DNA of 64,000 nucleotides from Nitrosomonas communis (lineage in GTDB: Bacteria; Pseudomonadota; Gammaproteobacteria; Burkholderiales; Nitrosomonadaceae). Made by a program: the position numbers and the translations under genes. Numbering within the stretch: the stretch's first letter is position 1; the number at the start of each line of letters is the position of its first letter. The DNA lies in assembly GCF_001007935.1 (NCBI RefSeq), contig NZ_CP011451.1, positions 3,410,001 to 3,474,000 on the forward strand, in the 5' to 3' direction. Below the pieces are notes generated by a model. It made no database searches. It saw only the letters and a program-made list of their open reading frames with translations, and had not been told where the DNA came from. Positions 9,382 through 19,768 of the stretch are shown here, piece by piece.

Positions 9382-10391
9382 GACTGGCCTTAATAACGGA
9401 TGCATGGCACCCCCAAGTTAATGGTGTAGTAACCACTCTGATAGAGCTGGTTAGAGAGCTCGAAAAACTCAATCATAGTGTGAAAATCATTCACCCCAAT
9501 CTTTTCAATACTCGTCCTTGCCCAGGTTATCCAGGAATTGATCTGGCGATTCGCCCCAAAAAGCAAATGGCGCAAATACTGAAAGCACTTAATCCTGATG
9601 TCGTTCATATTGCTACTGAAGGCCCGCTGGGCTGGGCAGCCCGTTCCTTATGCCTGCAATCAGGCTGGCCTTTTACCTCTGCATTTCATACAAAATTTCC
9701 AGAGATCTTTAATGCATCGGTCAAAGTCCCCGTTTCCTGGGGATATGCTCTGCTTAGACGCTTTCACCAACCTTCAGCAGGAGTGATGGTTCCGACACAA
9801 TCTGTTTTATCTGGTTTGGAAAAGCGAGGTTTCCAGAATCTCAAACCTTGGACGCATGGAGTAGATACTGATTTATTTAAATATCATCACCGGTCCGTTT
9901 TTTTCCCAGCTTTAGGTACGATACCCAGACCTGTCGCATTATTTGTGGGCCGTATTTCATATGAAAAAAATATTGAAGCATTCCTGGAAATGGATTTTCG
10001 GGGAAGTAAGATCATTAGCGGGGCAGGACCACTGGAGAAGCAACTCAGGCAACGCTTTCCTGAGGTATATTGGTTGGGAATATTGCCACGCAATGAATTA
10101 GTTACGTTATATGCAAGTGCTGATGTTTTTGTATTCCCTAGCAAAGCGGACACCTTTGGATTGGTTCTACTTGAAGCGATGGCAACAGGTACACCTGTCG
10201 CTTGTTATCCTGTTGATGGTCCGTTAGAAGTGATTGGTAATAGCGGCGGCGGGGCCATGTCAAATGATCTGGAAGATGCCGTTTCAAAAGCCCTGCAAAT
10301 TTCCCGGGAAGAAGCACGAGCAAGAGCCGAAGCTTTCAGCTGGTATGCTGCTGCGAAGGATTTTATTGATTATTTAGAACCTATTCGGTAA
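9378..10391 (+). CDS. GT4-family glycosyltransferase
   Basis: 337 aa, starting 'MRLALITDAWHPQVNGVV', characteristic of GT-B fold mannosyl/glucosyl transferases acting on glycolipids. The C-terminal half has 'FVGRISYEKNIEAFL' and the donor-binding 'PSKADTFGLVLLEAMA' (EX7E-type region near residue 265). It is last in the acyltransferase-phosphoesterase-glycosyltransferase operon. An IS110-type element begins shortly after its stop. Confidence 0.85.
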   Translation: MRLALITDAWHPQVNGVVTTLIELVRELEKLNHSVKIIHPNLFNTRPCPGYPGIDLAIRPKKQMAQILKALNPDVVHIATEGPLGWAARSLCLQSGWPFTSAFHTKFPEIFNASVKVPVSWGYALLRRFHQPSAGVMVPTQSVLSGLEKRGFQNLKPWTHGVDTDLFKYHHRSVFFPALGTIPRPVALFVGRISYEKNIEAFLEMDFRGSKIISGAGPLEKQLRQRFPEVYWLGILPRNELVTLYASADVFVFPSKADTFGLVLLEAMATGTPVACYPVDGPLEVIGNSGGGAMSNDLEDAVSKALQISREEARARAEAFSWYAAAKDFIDYLEPIR

Positions 10392-10667
10392 TAGAAAATA
10401 TTCTATCTTTTAAGCGTAGTAATCCGCTAGAGGCGGCAAGGCGCGCAGAAGAAACAAGCGGCGTCAGAGCTTGAGGAGTAAAGTTGGAATGTCGCGCTGG
10501 AGAAGACCGACACATCACTGGTGCTAATCCGCCCGTTTTTTAGCGTGGTCATGGGTCACGTCGGCGACATTGGTGAGTCCGTGGCAACGGGCATCCCGTT
10601 TGAAAGAGTGAGTACAACGACGTACCTGAACCAGCGCGACATTCCAATAGAGATAATGGAGGATGTC
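10392..10667 (+). ncRNA. IS110 5' non-coding end, candidate bridge RNA
   Basis: Between the glycosyltransferase stop and the transposase ATG lie about 275 bases. The second half is rich in short hairpins, for example CGGGCATCCCG at 10588-10598. IS110-group elements encode a structured guide ('bridge') RNA in a non-coding end, so this is the natural place for one. The assignment rests on position and family knowledge, not on a fold I could compute, and the element's left boundary is not resolved. Confidence 0.3.
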
Positions 10668-11999
10668 ATGGCAAAGTTCAAGCAAAGTAAATTGGAGTTA
10701 ATCCATCCGAATGCAGCGGGGATTGATATTGGCTCTGCGAGCCATTTTGTGGCGGTACCGCCGGATCGAGATAACAAGCCGGTAAGGGAATTCAAGAGTT
10801 TCACCGCAGACCTGAATGGTTTAGCGGACTGGTTAGAGGCCTGTGAAATTGACACTGTGGCAATGGAATCGACGGGGGTATACTGGATTCCACTGTATGA
10901 ACTTTTGGAGTCGCGCGGGCTGACTGTGTATCTAGTAAATGCGCGGCACGTTAGAAATGTTTCTGGCCGGAAGTCGGATGTACTGGACTGCCAATGGTTA
11001 CAGCAACTGATGAGCTTTGGGTTGATGTCTGGCGTATTCCGTCCGAAAGATGAGATATGTGCACTACGAGCCATATCTCGTCAACGCGATATGCTGATCC
11101 GTTATCAGGCGCGACATGTGCAACATATGCAAAAGGCTCTGGCGCAAATGAACATACAATTGGCGAACGTGATTTCGGATATTGTGGGCGAAACCGGTCA
11201 AAAGATCGTTCGTGCCATCATTACTGGTGAGAGAGATGGGCACATCCTGGCGAATCTCAAGAGCAATCGCATCCGGGCTGGCAAAGACGAGATTGAGAAA
11301 TCGTTAGTCGGGAATTGGCGGGAAGAACACCTGTTTGCACTCAAGCAAGCGATGTCACTCTATGACGCCTACAGCGAACGACTCACCGAATGTGACCGGC
11401 AGCTTGAAACCATGCTGGCGGCACTTCAGGTGCACAAGGTAGAGATCTGCCAGAAGAAGCGCCGCTCCAATGTCAAGAACGCTCCCAAATTTGATTTGCG
11501 TGCCCATCTGATTGGCATGTGTGGGGTTGATTTGACGCGAATTGACGGCATCGAAGTGATGACTGCGATGAAAGTCCTGAGTGAAGTGGGCGCTGACATG
11601 AGCAGGTTCAAGAGTGCGAAGCAGTTTGCCTCGTGGCTTGGGTTGTGTCCTGGAACAAAGATATCGGGCGGAAAAGTGCTATCGGGGGCAAGCAAGCGCA
11701 CAGCGAACCGTGCGGCTCAGGCACTGCGCATGGCGGCAGTTTCATTGAAATCCAGCCAGTCTGCACTGGGTGCCTATTACAGAAGATTATGTGGCAGACT
11801 CGACAAGGCAAAGGCAATCACAGCGACAGCACACAAACTGGCGCGCTTGATCTACACGATGCTAACGAAAGGAACCGAGTACGTCGATAAAGGGCAGGAG
11901 TACTATGAGGAGCGATATCGTCAACGCGTGTTGCATCATCTGACTGTTCGCGCTCGGAAGCTGGGGTTTAATCTTACCCCTGTTCCTGAGGCTACTTAA
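10668..11999 (+). mobile_element. IS110-family transposase (DEDD)
   Basis: 443 aa from the ATG at 10668, chosen because GGAGG lies five bases upstream; a longer in-frame reading from 10521 lacks such a site. The N-terminal RuvC-like DEDD domain shows 'AGIDIGS', 'AMESTGVYW' and 'GRKSDVLDCQW', giving D, E, D and D. The C-terminal Tnp20 domain has 'RIDGIEVMTAMKVLSEVG' and 'SGGKVLSGASKRT' with the catalytic Ser. The ORF is intact, so the element may be active. No clear terminal inverted repeats, as expected for this family. Confidence 0.9.
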
Positions 12000-12412
12000 T
12001 ATTTGCTGTAAAACCATTGTGTTACATTTGTTTCTTGAAAGGCTGTGAATATAAAAGATACTGGAAGGCTAGGCATACGTGACATCGTAGCCAACATAAT
12101 TTTTTTCAGTAAAGTAATTGCCAATGATACGGTCGAACTAACTTACATTAAGTAAGTCTATTACATCTATATCGACAGATATATTCCCTTTGAGTCGGGA
12201 ACATTGATCTCCACTCTCGGACCCAAAATTATCCCAGATTTTCCATTAAGGCAATTGTCTTATGGAAACTATTAAATTAATAAATTGTTAAAATAAAGAT
12301 AACTTGTTAAGTTGTTAGTTTGATTCATGCACGTTTTTCTTCCGGAGGATCTCCGTGGATTTTGAGCTTCGCTTTATCAATAAAGAGATAATACTTTTGG
12401 GTAGGCATAGGG
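12000..12412. other. intergenic region between two insertion-sequence remnants
   Basis: About 410 bp, AT-rich, with no supportable gene. It should contain the 3' end of the IS110 element and the junction with the IS1380 relic, but neither edge can be fixed from one copy. Confidence 0.5.
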
Positions 12413-12940
12413 TTGATGAAGCGGATTCTGGACCCACGAATGGGATTCAGTGAAGCGTGGTTTGCCGCAATCTACTACGAATCAAGGTTATGCGTCGATT
12501 CAGTTACTTTTACAGTTCATGACATCAGCCTGTTTGGTAATCTACACCGCTGGTTTTTTGGCAACCTTCACGTTGACGGATTAACATTGGATCTGGATTC
12601 AACAATAATGACCCCCTATGGCAACAGTAAGGCACAATGCGAGCACAATCTGCACAAGCACACGCGCTATTCTCATCATCCTTTCATGGCTTTTATCGCG
12701 AATACTTGCATAGTAGCCAATGTATGTCTAGGGCTCGACAACGGCCATAGCATTAATAATGCATTTTCCTTTTTGGACGGCAGTTTAGATAAGCTGGATG
12801 GTAGCCAGGTCGTGTTGCTTCCGGCTGATAGTGGTTTTAGTGACAGTGCGTTTTTCGATAATTTAGACTGGCGTGACATACATTCTTTGATTACCTTGCA
12901 CCTCAATCAGCCATTAATTGCTTCTAATGAAGCTCTGTAA
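12413..12940 (+). pseudogene. IS1380-family transposase fragment
   Basis: 175 codons match the middle of IS1380-type DDE transposases: 'VDGLTLDLDSTIMTPYG' with the first catalytic Asp, 'HHPFMAFIA', 'LLPADSGFSDSAF' with the second, and 'ITLHLNQPL'. The N-terminal part and the C-terminal third with the final Glu are missing. Internal substitutions such as 'CEHNLHKHTR' where the family has a Gly/Lys-rich loop suggest decay. This is a relic and cannot transpose. Confidence 0.8.
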
Positions 12941-13040
12941 ATACTTATGATGTTTTAGGATGGCAAGGCTGACGGCAAATTGTTTTGGTAAATACAGGCA
13001 TTTACTTTGCTTCATACAGAAAGGCTAATAATAATACCTG

Positions 13041-13088
13041 GATCAAAAGTTCTCATCGTTAATAACCATCCAATTAGTTTGTTTGCAT
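13041..13088 (+). repeat. degenerate duplicate of the 5' end of the downstream regulator gene
   Basis: 48 bases here match 13132-13179, codons 3-18 of the following REC-GGDEF-EAL gene, at about 40 of 48 positions. By eye all differences are transitions. The duplicate is followed by a stop and lacks the start codon. It lies 91 bp upstream of the real copy. Confidence 0.8.
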
Positions 13089-13124
13089 AAAATAAGACTA
13101 ATCATATTATAAAAGAACAATCAT

Positions 13125-14960
13125 ATGCTCAGACCGAAAGTTCTTATCGTTAATGACCACCCAGCTAGTTTGCTTGCATTGGAAAGTCTCTTAACCCAAA
13201 CGGCGGAAGAAAATGGCTTTGATATGGTGACTGCACAATCCGGTGAAGTAGCCTTGCGGCATGTACTGCATCAACAGTTCGCCGTCATCTTGCTCGATAT
13301 CAACATGCCTGGAATGGATGGTTTCGAAACTGCGGAGATCATTCATTCCCATCCGCGCTCGGCTTCGATTCCCATTATTTTTGTCACGGCGCATCATGAT
13401 GACGAAATGGATCGCCTTAAGGGGTATCAGAAAGGTGCAGTCGATTACCTTTTTATTCCTGTGATTCCCCAGATATTGAAAAACAAGGTGCTGGTTTTCG
13501 TCGAGCTTGCCAAAAAGAACCTGCAGCTGCAATATCAGACTAAGCAGCTGGAAGAACTCAATTACGATCTGCAGATAAAGCAGATGCAGGATCTCAAGAA
13601 AATTAATGCCGCGCTGGAGGCCGAGATCATTGAGCGTCGGCAAGCGGAAGAACGTGCGCATAGCCTGGCAACTCGGGATGCGCTTACCGGTTTGCTGAAC
13701 CGCCGCTCGTTGGTGGAACACCTGAAAGAGGCGATCGCGCGCGCTAAGCGTCAAAACAAAAGCCTGGCAGTGCTGTTCCTTGACATGGATAACTTCAAAA
13801 CCATCAATGACACACTCGGCCACGATGTCGGTGATGATTTGCTGATACAGATGGCAAAACGGATTAGCGATGCTGTACGCGGATCTGATATAGTTGGGCG
13901 GCTTGGAGGCGATGAATTTGTGGTGCTGATGGAAGGCTTGCTATCTTATCAGGACGCGGCGGTGGTGGCCAAAAAGATTGTGCAAACCAATATGCCGCCA
14001 TGCACTATCGGCGTACATAGCCTGAAGACCTCGGTCAGCATTGGCATCAGCCTGTTTCCACAGGATGGAGATACGGTACAGACCTTGATGAAACATGCTG
14101 ACCTGGCCATGTACCATGCCAAGCAGCAAAGGCGCGGCAGCGTGCAATTCTTCCACGAAGAGTTGAACAAGCGCCTGCTTGAGCGCATCCAGCTTGAACA
14201 GGAAATACAACACGCATTAGAAAGAAACGAATTTGAGCTGTACTATCAACCCAAAGTGGATATTCTTTCTAGCCAGGTCATCGGCCTCGAAGCGCTACTG
14301 CGCTGGCACCATCCGCGCCTCGAACTGATTTCTGGAACCGATTTTATCTCCGCAGCCGCCGACAGCGGGCAACTGGTAACAATAGGCGAATGGGTTATCA
14401 ATGCCGCTTGCGAACAAGCCAGGCGCTGGCGCGATAATGAGTCAAGCTTAAGCAAGCTACCGATCGCAATCAATATCGCGATTCCGCAGATTTTTGCAGG
14501 ACTCCCCGGGACCCTCCGTAGGACGCTTCACAAATACGGCATTCTCCCATCATCGATACAACTGGAAATCACTGAATCGCTTTTGATCCACGACCTGGAA
14601 ATGGTGACATCGGTGTTGCGCCAAATTAGCGAAAGCGGTATTTCAATCGCTATCGATGATTTCGGCACTGGTTATTCCTCGCTTTCGGTGCTGAAAGCGC
14701 TACCGATCGATATCCTGAAAATCGACCAGTCCTTCATCCGCGACCTGGGTAAAACGACCAGCGATACCGCCATCGTGGCAGCTATCATCAATATGGCGCG
14801 TGCGCTTGCAGTACGCGTGGTGGCTGAAGGCGTAGAAACCAAGGAACAACTGGCGATACTCAGATCACTCAAATGCGATGAAGTTCAAGGTTTTTATATT
14901 GGCCAGCCACTACCAGCCGATACACTGGCACAGCAATTATTGCAAACGACCAGCGCATGA
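13125..14960 (+). CDS. response regulator with GGDEF and EAL domains (c-di-GMP turnover)
   Basis: 611 aa. A REC domain (1-125) has the phospho-acceptor Asp in 'VILLDINMPGMDG'. A coiled-coil linker (about 130-175) leads to a diguanylate cyclase domain (about 180-340) with intact 'RLGGDEF'. A phosphodiesterase domain (about 350-605) has intact 'LEALLRW', 'ITESLL', 'IDDFGTGYSS', 'LKIDQSF' and 'VAEGVET'. Both catalytic domains therefore look active; which dominates cannot be told. The hybrid kinase gene follows 78 bp downstream on the same strand and is the likely phosphodonor. No membrane segment. Confidence 0.92.
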   Translation: MLRPKVLIVNDHPASLLALESLLTQTAEENGFDMVTAQSGEVALRHVLHQQFAVILLDINMPGMDGFETAEIIHSHPRSASIPIIFVTAHHDDEMDRLKGYQKGAVDYLFIPVIPQILKNKVLVFVELAKKNLQLQYQTKQLEELNYDLQIKQMQDLKKINAALEAEIIERRQAEERAHSLATRDALTGLLNRRSLVEHLKEAIARAKRQNKSLAVLFLDMDNFKTINDTLGHDVGDDLLIQMAKRISDAVRGSDIVGRLGGDEFVVLMEGLLSYQDAAVVAKKIVQTNMPPCTIGVHSLKTSVSIGISLFPQDGDTVQTLMKHADLAMYHAKQQRRGSVQFFHEELNKRLLERIQLEQEIQHALERNEFELYYQPKVDILSSQVIGLEALLRWHHPRLELISGTDFISAAADSGQLVTIGEWVINAACEQARRWRDNESSLSKLPIAINIAIPQIFAGLPGTLRRTLHKYGILPSSIQLEITESLLIHDLEMVTSVLRQISESGISIAIDDFGTGYSSLSVLKALPIDILKIDQSFIRDLGKTTSDTAIVAAIINMARALAVRVVAEGVETKEQLAILRSLKCDEVQGFYIGQPLPADTLAQQLLQTTSA

Positions 14961-15038
14961 GTTATATGGTAGATGACCTTCACTCGCCACTTCGTTTGAG
15001 GCATATGCTCTAACCAACTGCAAAACAAGGTACACTTG

Positions 15039-18000
15039 ATGGATATGACGGCTGATTTGACTGAAGAGCTGGATGTAAGGCTCTTACTTAAAGTATTGAC
15101 TGCTCTCAAAAAGGGTAATTTTGTTATTCGCATGCCGTCCGACTGGACCGGGTTACCCGGCAAGATCGCCGATACGCTGAACGATATCATCGAAATAAAT
15201 CAGCAAATGGCAAGAGGACTCACCCAAGTCAGCCGGGTGGTCGGTCGTGAAGGGCAGCTCACGCAACGTGTCCCGGACTTGAATGTGGCAGGTGGCTGGG
15301 CTGCCAAAATCAAAGCTGTCAATACACTGATTGACGATCTGGTTCGCCCGACCACAGAAATGGCGCGCGTGATCAGCGCGGTCGCCAAAGGTGACCTGTC
15401 GCAAATGGTGGCATTGGATGTTGACGGCCGTCCGCTCAAGGGGCAGTTCCTAAGTGCAGCTTCTACCGCAAATACGATGGTAGACCAGTTGAATTCGTTC
15501 GCCTCGGAAGTTACGCGAGTAGCGCGTGAAGTCGGCACTGAAGGCAAGCTCGGCGGCCAAGCCCATGTACCTGGAATCGCTGGCATATGGAAAGATCTGA
15601 CTGACAGTGTGAACTCGATGGCGGGCAATCTTACCTCGCAAGTGCGTAATATCGCGGAAGTAACCACGGCAGTCGCTAATGGCGACCTATCGAAAAAAAT
15701 TACCGTGGATGTGAAGGGCGAAATCCTAGAATTGAAAAATACAATCAATGTGATGGTGGACCAATTAAATTCGTTCGCCTCGGAAGTTACGCGAGTAGCA
15801 CGTGAAGTCGGCACTGAAGGCAAGCTGGGCGGCCAGGCCCATGTGCCTGGAGTCGCTGGTACATGGAAAGATCTGACTGACAGTGTGAATTCGATGGCTG
15901 GCAATCTTACCTCGCAAGTGCGCAATATCGCGGAAGTAACCACTGCAGTCGCCAATGGCGATCTATCGAAAAAAATCACTGTGGATGTGAAAGGCGAAAT
16001 CCTGAGATTGAAGAATACCATCAATGTGATGGTGGACCAGCTCTCCTCATTTGCAGCAGAAGTAACGCGGGTAGCACGTGAAGTGGGTACCGAAGGAAAA
16101 CTGGGGGGCCAGGCTTATGTGCCAGGGGTGGGCGGTACTTGGAAAGATCTGACGGATAATGTCAACTCCATGGCATCCAATCTGACCGGTCAGGTGCGCA
16201 ATATTGCTGAAGTGACGACTGCGGTAGCCAATGGCGACCTGTCGAAAAAAATCACCGTGGATGTAAAAGGTGAAATCCTGGAATTGAAAAATACCATCAA
16301 TGTGATGGTGGACCAGCTCTCCTCATTTGCAGCGGAAGTGACGCGAGTGGCGCGCGAGGTCGGTACCGAAGGCAAGCTGGGCGGCCAAGCCAGCGTGCCG
16401 GGCGCGGCCGGAACCTGGAAAGATTTGACTGAGAATGTCAACCAGCTCGCAGCTAATCTGACTAACCAGGTGCGCGCGATTGCAGAAGTGGCGACCGCGG
16501 TGACGCGCGGCGATCTGTCGCGCTCGATCCAGGTAGAAGCGCGTGGTGAGGTGTCTCACCTCAAGGATAATATCAATGAGATGATCCGCAATCTCAAGGA
16601 AACTACGCAAAAAAATGCGCAGCAGGACTGGCTCAAGACCAACCTGGCACGCTTCACGCGCCTGTTGCAGGGGTACCGCGAGCTCGATACGGTGACCAGG
16701 CTGATCCTGTCCGAACTGGCGCCGCTGGTATCGGCCCATCATGGCATATTCTATTTGATGGATGTCACGGAGCAGGACGAGCGGCTTCGCATGGTGGCTA
16801 GCTATGGCTACCGCCCTGGCGATAATGGGTGGCCGACTTCATTTGCGCTAGGTGAAGGGCTGGTTGGCCAGTGTGCGCTGGAGAAGAAATGCATCTTGCT
16901 TACGAATGTTCCGGGCGACTATATCAAAATCTCTTCTGGCTTGGGAGCGGCAGTGCCTACCAATATTATCGTGCTGCCTATCCTGTTCGACGAGCAAATT
17001 AAGGCAGTGATTGAAATCGGATCGTTGGAGTGCTTCACCGAAACCCGTCTCTCCTTCCTCGGCCAATTGATGGAATCGATAGGCGTAGTGCTCAACATGA
17101 TCGAAGTCAATAGCCGGACCGAAAGCCTGCTGGCGCAGTCGCAATCCCTGGCGCACGAATTGCAGCAAACCAACCGTGAACTGGGGGAAAAAGCGCGCCT
17201 GTTGTCCGAGCAAAACATTGAAGTGGAGCGCAAGAACCGCGAGGTCGAGCATGCCAAGCTCGCGCTTGAGGAAAAAGCGGCCCAGCTGGCGCTGTCGTCC
17301 AAATACAAATCGGAATTTCTAGCTAATATGTCGCATGAGTTGCGCACGCCCTTGAATAGCCTGCTGGTTCTGGCCCAGCAGTTAAGCGACAACCCTGCAG
17401 GCAATCTGACCCACAAACAAGTCGAATTCGCCAACACCATTTACAGTTCAGGCAGCGACCTACTGACGCTGATCAATGATATTCTTGACCTGTCAAAGAT
17501 CGAGTCGGGCACGGTTACGCTGGAAATCAGCGAATACAGCTTCCAGAACCTGTGCAATTATCTGGAGCGGACCTTCCGCCATATGGCCGAAGCCAAGCGC
17601 ATCAGTTTCTCGGTAGAGCTCGCCAGCGACCTACCATTCTCAATGATGACAGATATCACCCGCTTGCAACAGATACTAAAGAATCTGTTGTCGAATGCAT
17701 TCAAATTCACCACCCATGGCTCTGTATCACTGAAGATAGCGCTGGCGCAGGAGGGCTGGAGCGTCGGTCACCCCGCCTTGTCGCAAGCTGCTGCGGTACT
17801 GGCTTTTTCTGTGACCGATACTGGAATGGGCATTACCCCGGATAAACTGCAACTGATTTTTGAAGCCTTCCAGCAGGCGGACGGCAGCACTGCACGCAAA
17901 TATGGCGGCACCGGTCTGGGGCTGTCGATCAGTCGCGAACTGGCGTGCATGCTGAACGGGGAAATCCGGGTACAAAGCAAACTCAACATCGGTAGCACAT

Positions 18001-19385
18001 TCACTCTATTCCTGCCTTACGACAACAGTGTTCTTACCAATGATGAATTAGTGAGCCAGTCATCGTCGCAAGCGGCAGCGCTGACTGACAATGTCATCTA
18101 TATGCCCGAGCAAGCGTTCGATCATACCAAACCGGCCGAGCCGGCCAATACGGTAGTAATGACCACAGTGGAGGATGCGACCCTGGATGACAGGGCGCTG
18201 ATTGCATCCGGTAGTCCGTCCATCTTGATCGTTGAAGACGATCCGCGCCTGGCTCAAACCCTGCTGGATTGCGCTCACGAAAAGAATTTTAAGGGGATCG
18301 TGGCAGCGTATGGTGATTCTGTACTGGCCCTGGCGCGTGATCACCTGCCGACCGTGATCTTACTGGATATCGATCGGCACGAGGCTGATGGGCTGTCAGT
18401 GCTTGACCGCTTGAAGCGCGACCCGGGCACCCGCCATATCCCAGTCCATATCCTCTCAAATCAAAAGGAAGGCGAGTACAGTTTACGGCTCGGCGCTATC
18501 TCTTACCTGGTTAAACCGGTGAGCTTGGAGCGGCTGCAGGAAGAATTCATCCACATGCAGCAGTTCCTATCGAATCACAAGCGAAGCCTGCTAGTAGTGG
18601 AGAATGACCGGAAGCGGCGCAACGCCATGATTGACTTGATTGGCGAGTCCGATGTACATATCGTTACTGCCGAAACCGGGCAGCAGGCGCTGGACATACT
18701 CCAATCCGATCATTTCGATTGTATGGTACTGGACCCCACCCCGCAGGATATAAATGGCCTTGACCTGCTTGATATGATAAGCAAGGATGAAAGTTTGCGC
18801 ACCATGCCGGTCGTGATCTACGCAGCCAAGAAACTCGAGCGCAAGGAAGTGGCAAAACTCAAACATATCAGCAAAACTATCGTGGTTAAGGAAGCCCGTT
18901 CGCCGGAACGCTTGTTGGATGAGACCGCGCTATTCCTGCATCGTCCTCTAGCCAGCCTGCCCGAGCCGAAGCGGCGCATGCTGGATGAGAGCCAAGCTGC
19001 CGATAACGGACTGAGCGGACGCCAAGTCTTGATTGTCGATGATGACTTGCGCAATCTCTTTGCGCTCAGTTCGGTACTGGAGCAACAGCAGATGAAGGTA
19101 TTATTCGCAGAAAATGGCAAGGATGGCATCGAAGTTCTGAAAAACAATCCATCGATTGAAATCGTATTGATGGATATCATGATGCCTGAGATGGATGGCT
19201 ACGATACGATGCGGACCATCCGCTGCATACCCCGCTTCAAGCAATTGCCTATCATTACGCTGACTGCCAAGGCAATGAAAGGTGACCGTGATAAATGCAT
19301 TGCGGCTGGCGCATCCGACTATATCACCAAGCCGGTTGATGTTGCGCGGTTACTTTCGATGATGCGAGTATGGCTACATAAATAA
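15039..19385 (+). CDS. cytosolic poly-HAMP hybrid histidine kinase with three receiver domains
   Basis: 1448 aa from the ATG at 15039 (AAGG eight bases upstream; a TTG one codon earlier is less likely). Order: N-terminal region with HAMP-like repeats (about 1-520), GAF domain (about 540-690), coiled coil (690-760), HisKA with '[10 protein letters not shown]' (phospho-His near 765), HATPase with 'DTGMGI' and '[11 protein letters not shown]', then three receivers (about 1060-1180, 1190-1305 and 1330-1448). The last receiver has '[12 protein letters not shown]'; the second has the weaker '[12 protein letters not shown]'. No transmembrane helix. The layout recalls the Nik1/group III hybrid kinases of fungi and their bacterial relatives, linked to osmotic sensing. 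It is probably paired with the c-di-GMP protein upstream. Confidence 0.92.
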   Translation: MDMTADLTEELDVRLLLKVLTALKKGNFVIRMPSDWTGLPGKIADTLNDIIEINQQMARGLTQVSRVVGREGQLTQRVPDLNVAGGWAAKIKAVNTLIDDLVRPTTEMARVISAVAKGDLSQMVALDVDGRPLKGQFLSAASTANTMVDQLNSFASEVTRVAREVGTEGKLGGQAHVPGIAGIWKDLTDSVNSMAGNLTSQVRNIAEVTTAVANGDLSKKITVDVKGEILELKNTINVMVDQLNSFASEVTRVAREVGTEGKLGGQAHVPGVAGTWKDLTDSVNSMAGNLTSQVRNIAEVTTAVANGDLSKKITVDVKGEILRLKNTINVMVDQLSSFAAEVTRVAREVGTEGKLGGQAYVPGVGGTWKDLTDNVNSMASNLTGQVRNIAEVTTAVANGDLSKKITVDVKGEILELKNTINVMVDQLSSFAAEVTRVAREVGTEGKLGGQASVPGAAGTWKDLTENVNQLAANLTNQVRAIAEVATAVTRGDLSRSIQVEARGEVSHLKDNINEMIRNLKETTQKNAQQDWLKTNLARFTRLLQGYRELDTVTRLILSELAPLVSAHHGIFYLMDVTEQDERLRMVASYGYRPGDNGWPTSFALGEGLVGQCALEKKCILLTNVPGDYIKISSGLGAAVPTNIIVLPILFDEQIKAVIEIGSLECFTETRLSFLGQLMESIGVVLNMIEVNSRTESLLAQSQSLAHELQQTNRELGEKARLLSEQNIEVERKNREVEHAKLALEEKAAQLALSSKYKSEFLANMSHELRTPLNSLLVLAQQLSDNPAGNLTHKQVEFANTIYSSGSDLLTLINDILDLSKIESGTVTLEISEYSFQNLCNYLERTFRHMAEAKRISFSVELASDLPFSMMTDITRLQQILKNLLSNAFKFTTHGSVSLKIALAQEGWSVGHPALSQAAAVLAFSVTDTGMGITPDKLQLIFEAFQQADGSTARKYGGTGLGLSISRELACMLNGEIRVQSKLNIGSTFTLFLPYDNSVLTNDELVSQSSSQAAALTDNVIYMPEQAFDHTKPAEPANTVVMTTVEDATLDDRALIASGSPSILIVEDDPRLAQTLLDCAHEKNFKGIVAAYGDSVLALARDHLPTVILLDIDRHEADGLSVLDRLKRDPGTRHIPVHILSNQKEGEYSLRLGAISYLVKPVSLERLQEEFIHMQQFLSNHKRSLLVVENDRKRRNAMIDLIGESDVHIVTAETGQQALDILQSDHFDCMVLDPTPQDINGLDLLDMISKDESLRTMPVVIYAAKKLERKEVAKLKHISKTIVVKEARSPERLLDETALFLHRPLASLPEPKRRMLDESQAADNGLSGRQVLIVDDDLRNLFALSSVLEQQQMKVLFAENGKDGIEVLKNNPSIEIVLMDIMMPEMDGYDTMRTIRCIPRFKQLPIITLTAKAMKGDRDKCIAAGASDYITKPVDVARLLSMMRVWLHK
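15477..16580 (+). repeat. four tandem 276-bp repeats encoding 92-aa HAMP pairs
   Basis: Units begin at 15477, 15753, 16029 and 16305, each starting at the codons for MVDQL. The first and second, and the third and fourth, are most alike, with long runs of identical DNA. Such an array can expand or contract by recombination, changing the length of the sensory stalk in steps of 92 residues. Confidence 0.9.
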
Positions 19386-19387
19386 CT

Positions 19388-19478
19388 ACTTCAAAAATGC
19401 GCGAAGGCGAGCTGCAGACCGTATCAATAATACGGCAAGGTGAAGCCGATAAAGCTAGTTTTGATTTAGAAATAGAAT
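19388..19478 (+). repeat. copy of the ~103-bp inverted-repeat element, 5' end eroded
   Basis: Starts within a few bases of the kinase stop codon. The interior 'GCGAAGGCGAGCTGCAGAC' and the right end 'TTTGATTTAGAAATAGAAT' match the family; the left inverted repeat is degenerate. Confidence 0.8.
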
Positions 19479-19514
19479 AAAAAGAAAGCTGCGATGATGT
19501 AACTTTCTTTTTAT
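19477..19514 (+). terminator. AT-rich stem-loop, possible terminator of the kinase gene
   Basis: Perfect 12-bp stem ATAAAAAGAAAG / CTTTCTTTTTAT around a 14-base loop, about 90 bp after the kinase stop. The stem is weak because it is almost all A:T, but the second arm doubles as a T-tract. Confidence 0.5.
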
Positions 19515-19768
19515 CGCACTATAAATACCTCAACAGAAGGCAGCGCCGAGTTTATTCATCACTGCCTTCACTTATCGGAATCATTGGGGCTACTGCTAGA
19601 ACTATGGCGTAACCAGATAAGAATGATTCAGAATCTATAGAATTTGGAGAGCATCTCAACGGTTTGGTTTTGTTGTTTACGCAGTGCTTTTGCGTATGCC
19701 CATTTGTGCTAGATGAGACAATGAGAATACTCTTTGAATCATTTCTAGCTGGTTTTGCTATACTTATT

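Noticed and set aside
15153..17440. Several long minus-strand frames within the hybrid kinase
   Set aside because: They mirror the repeated, high-quality plus-strand coding sequence and contain no recognisable domains.
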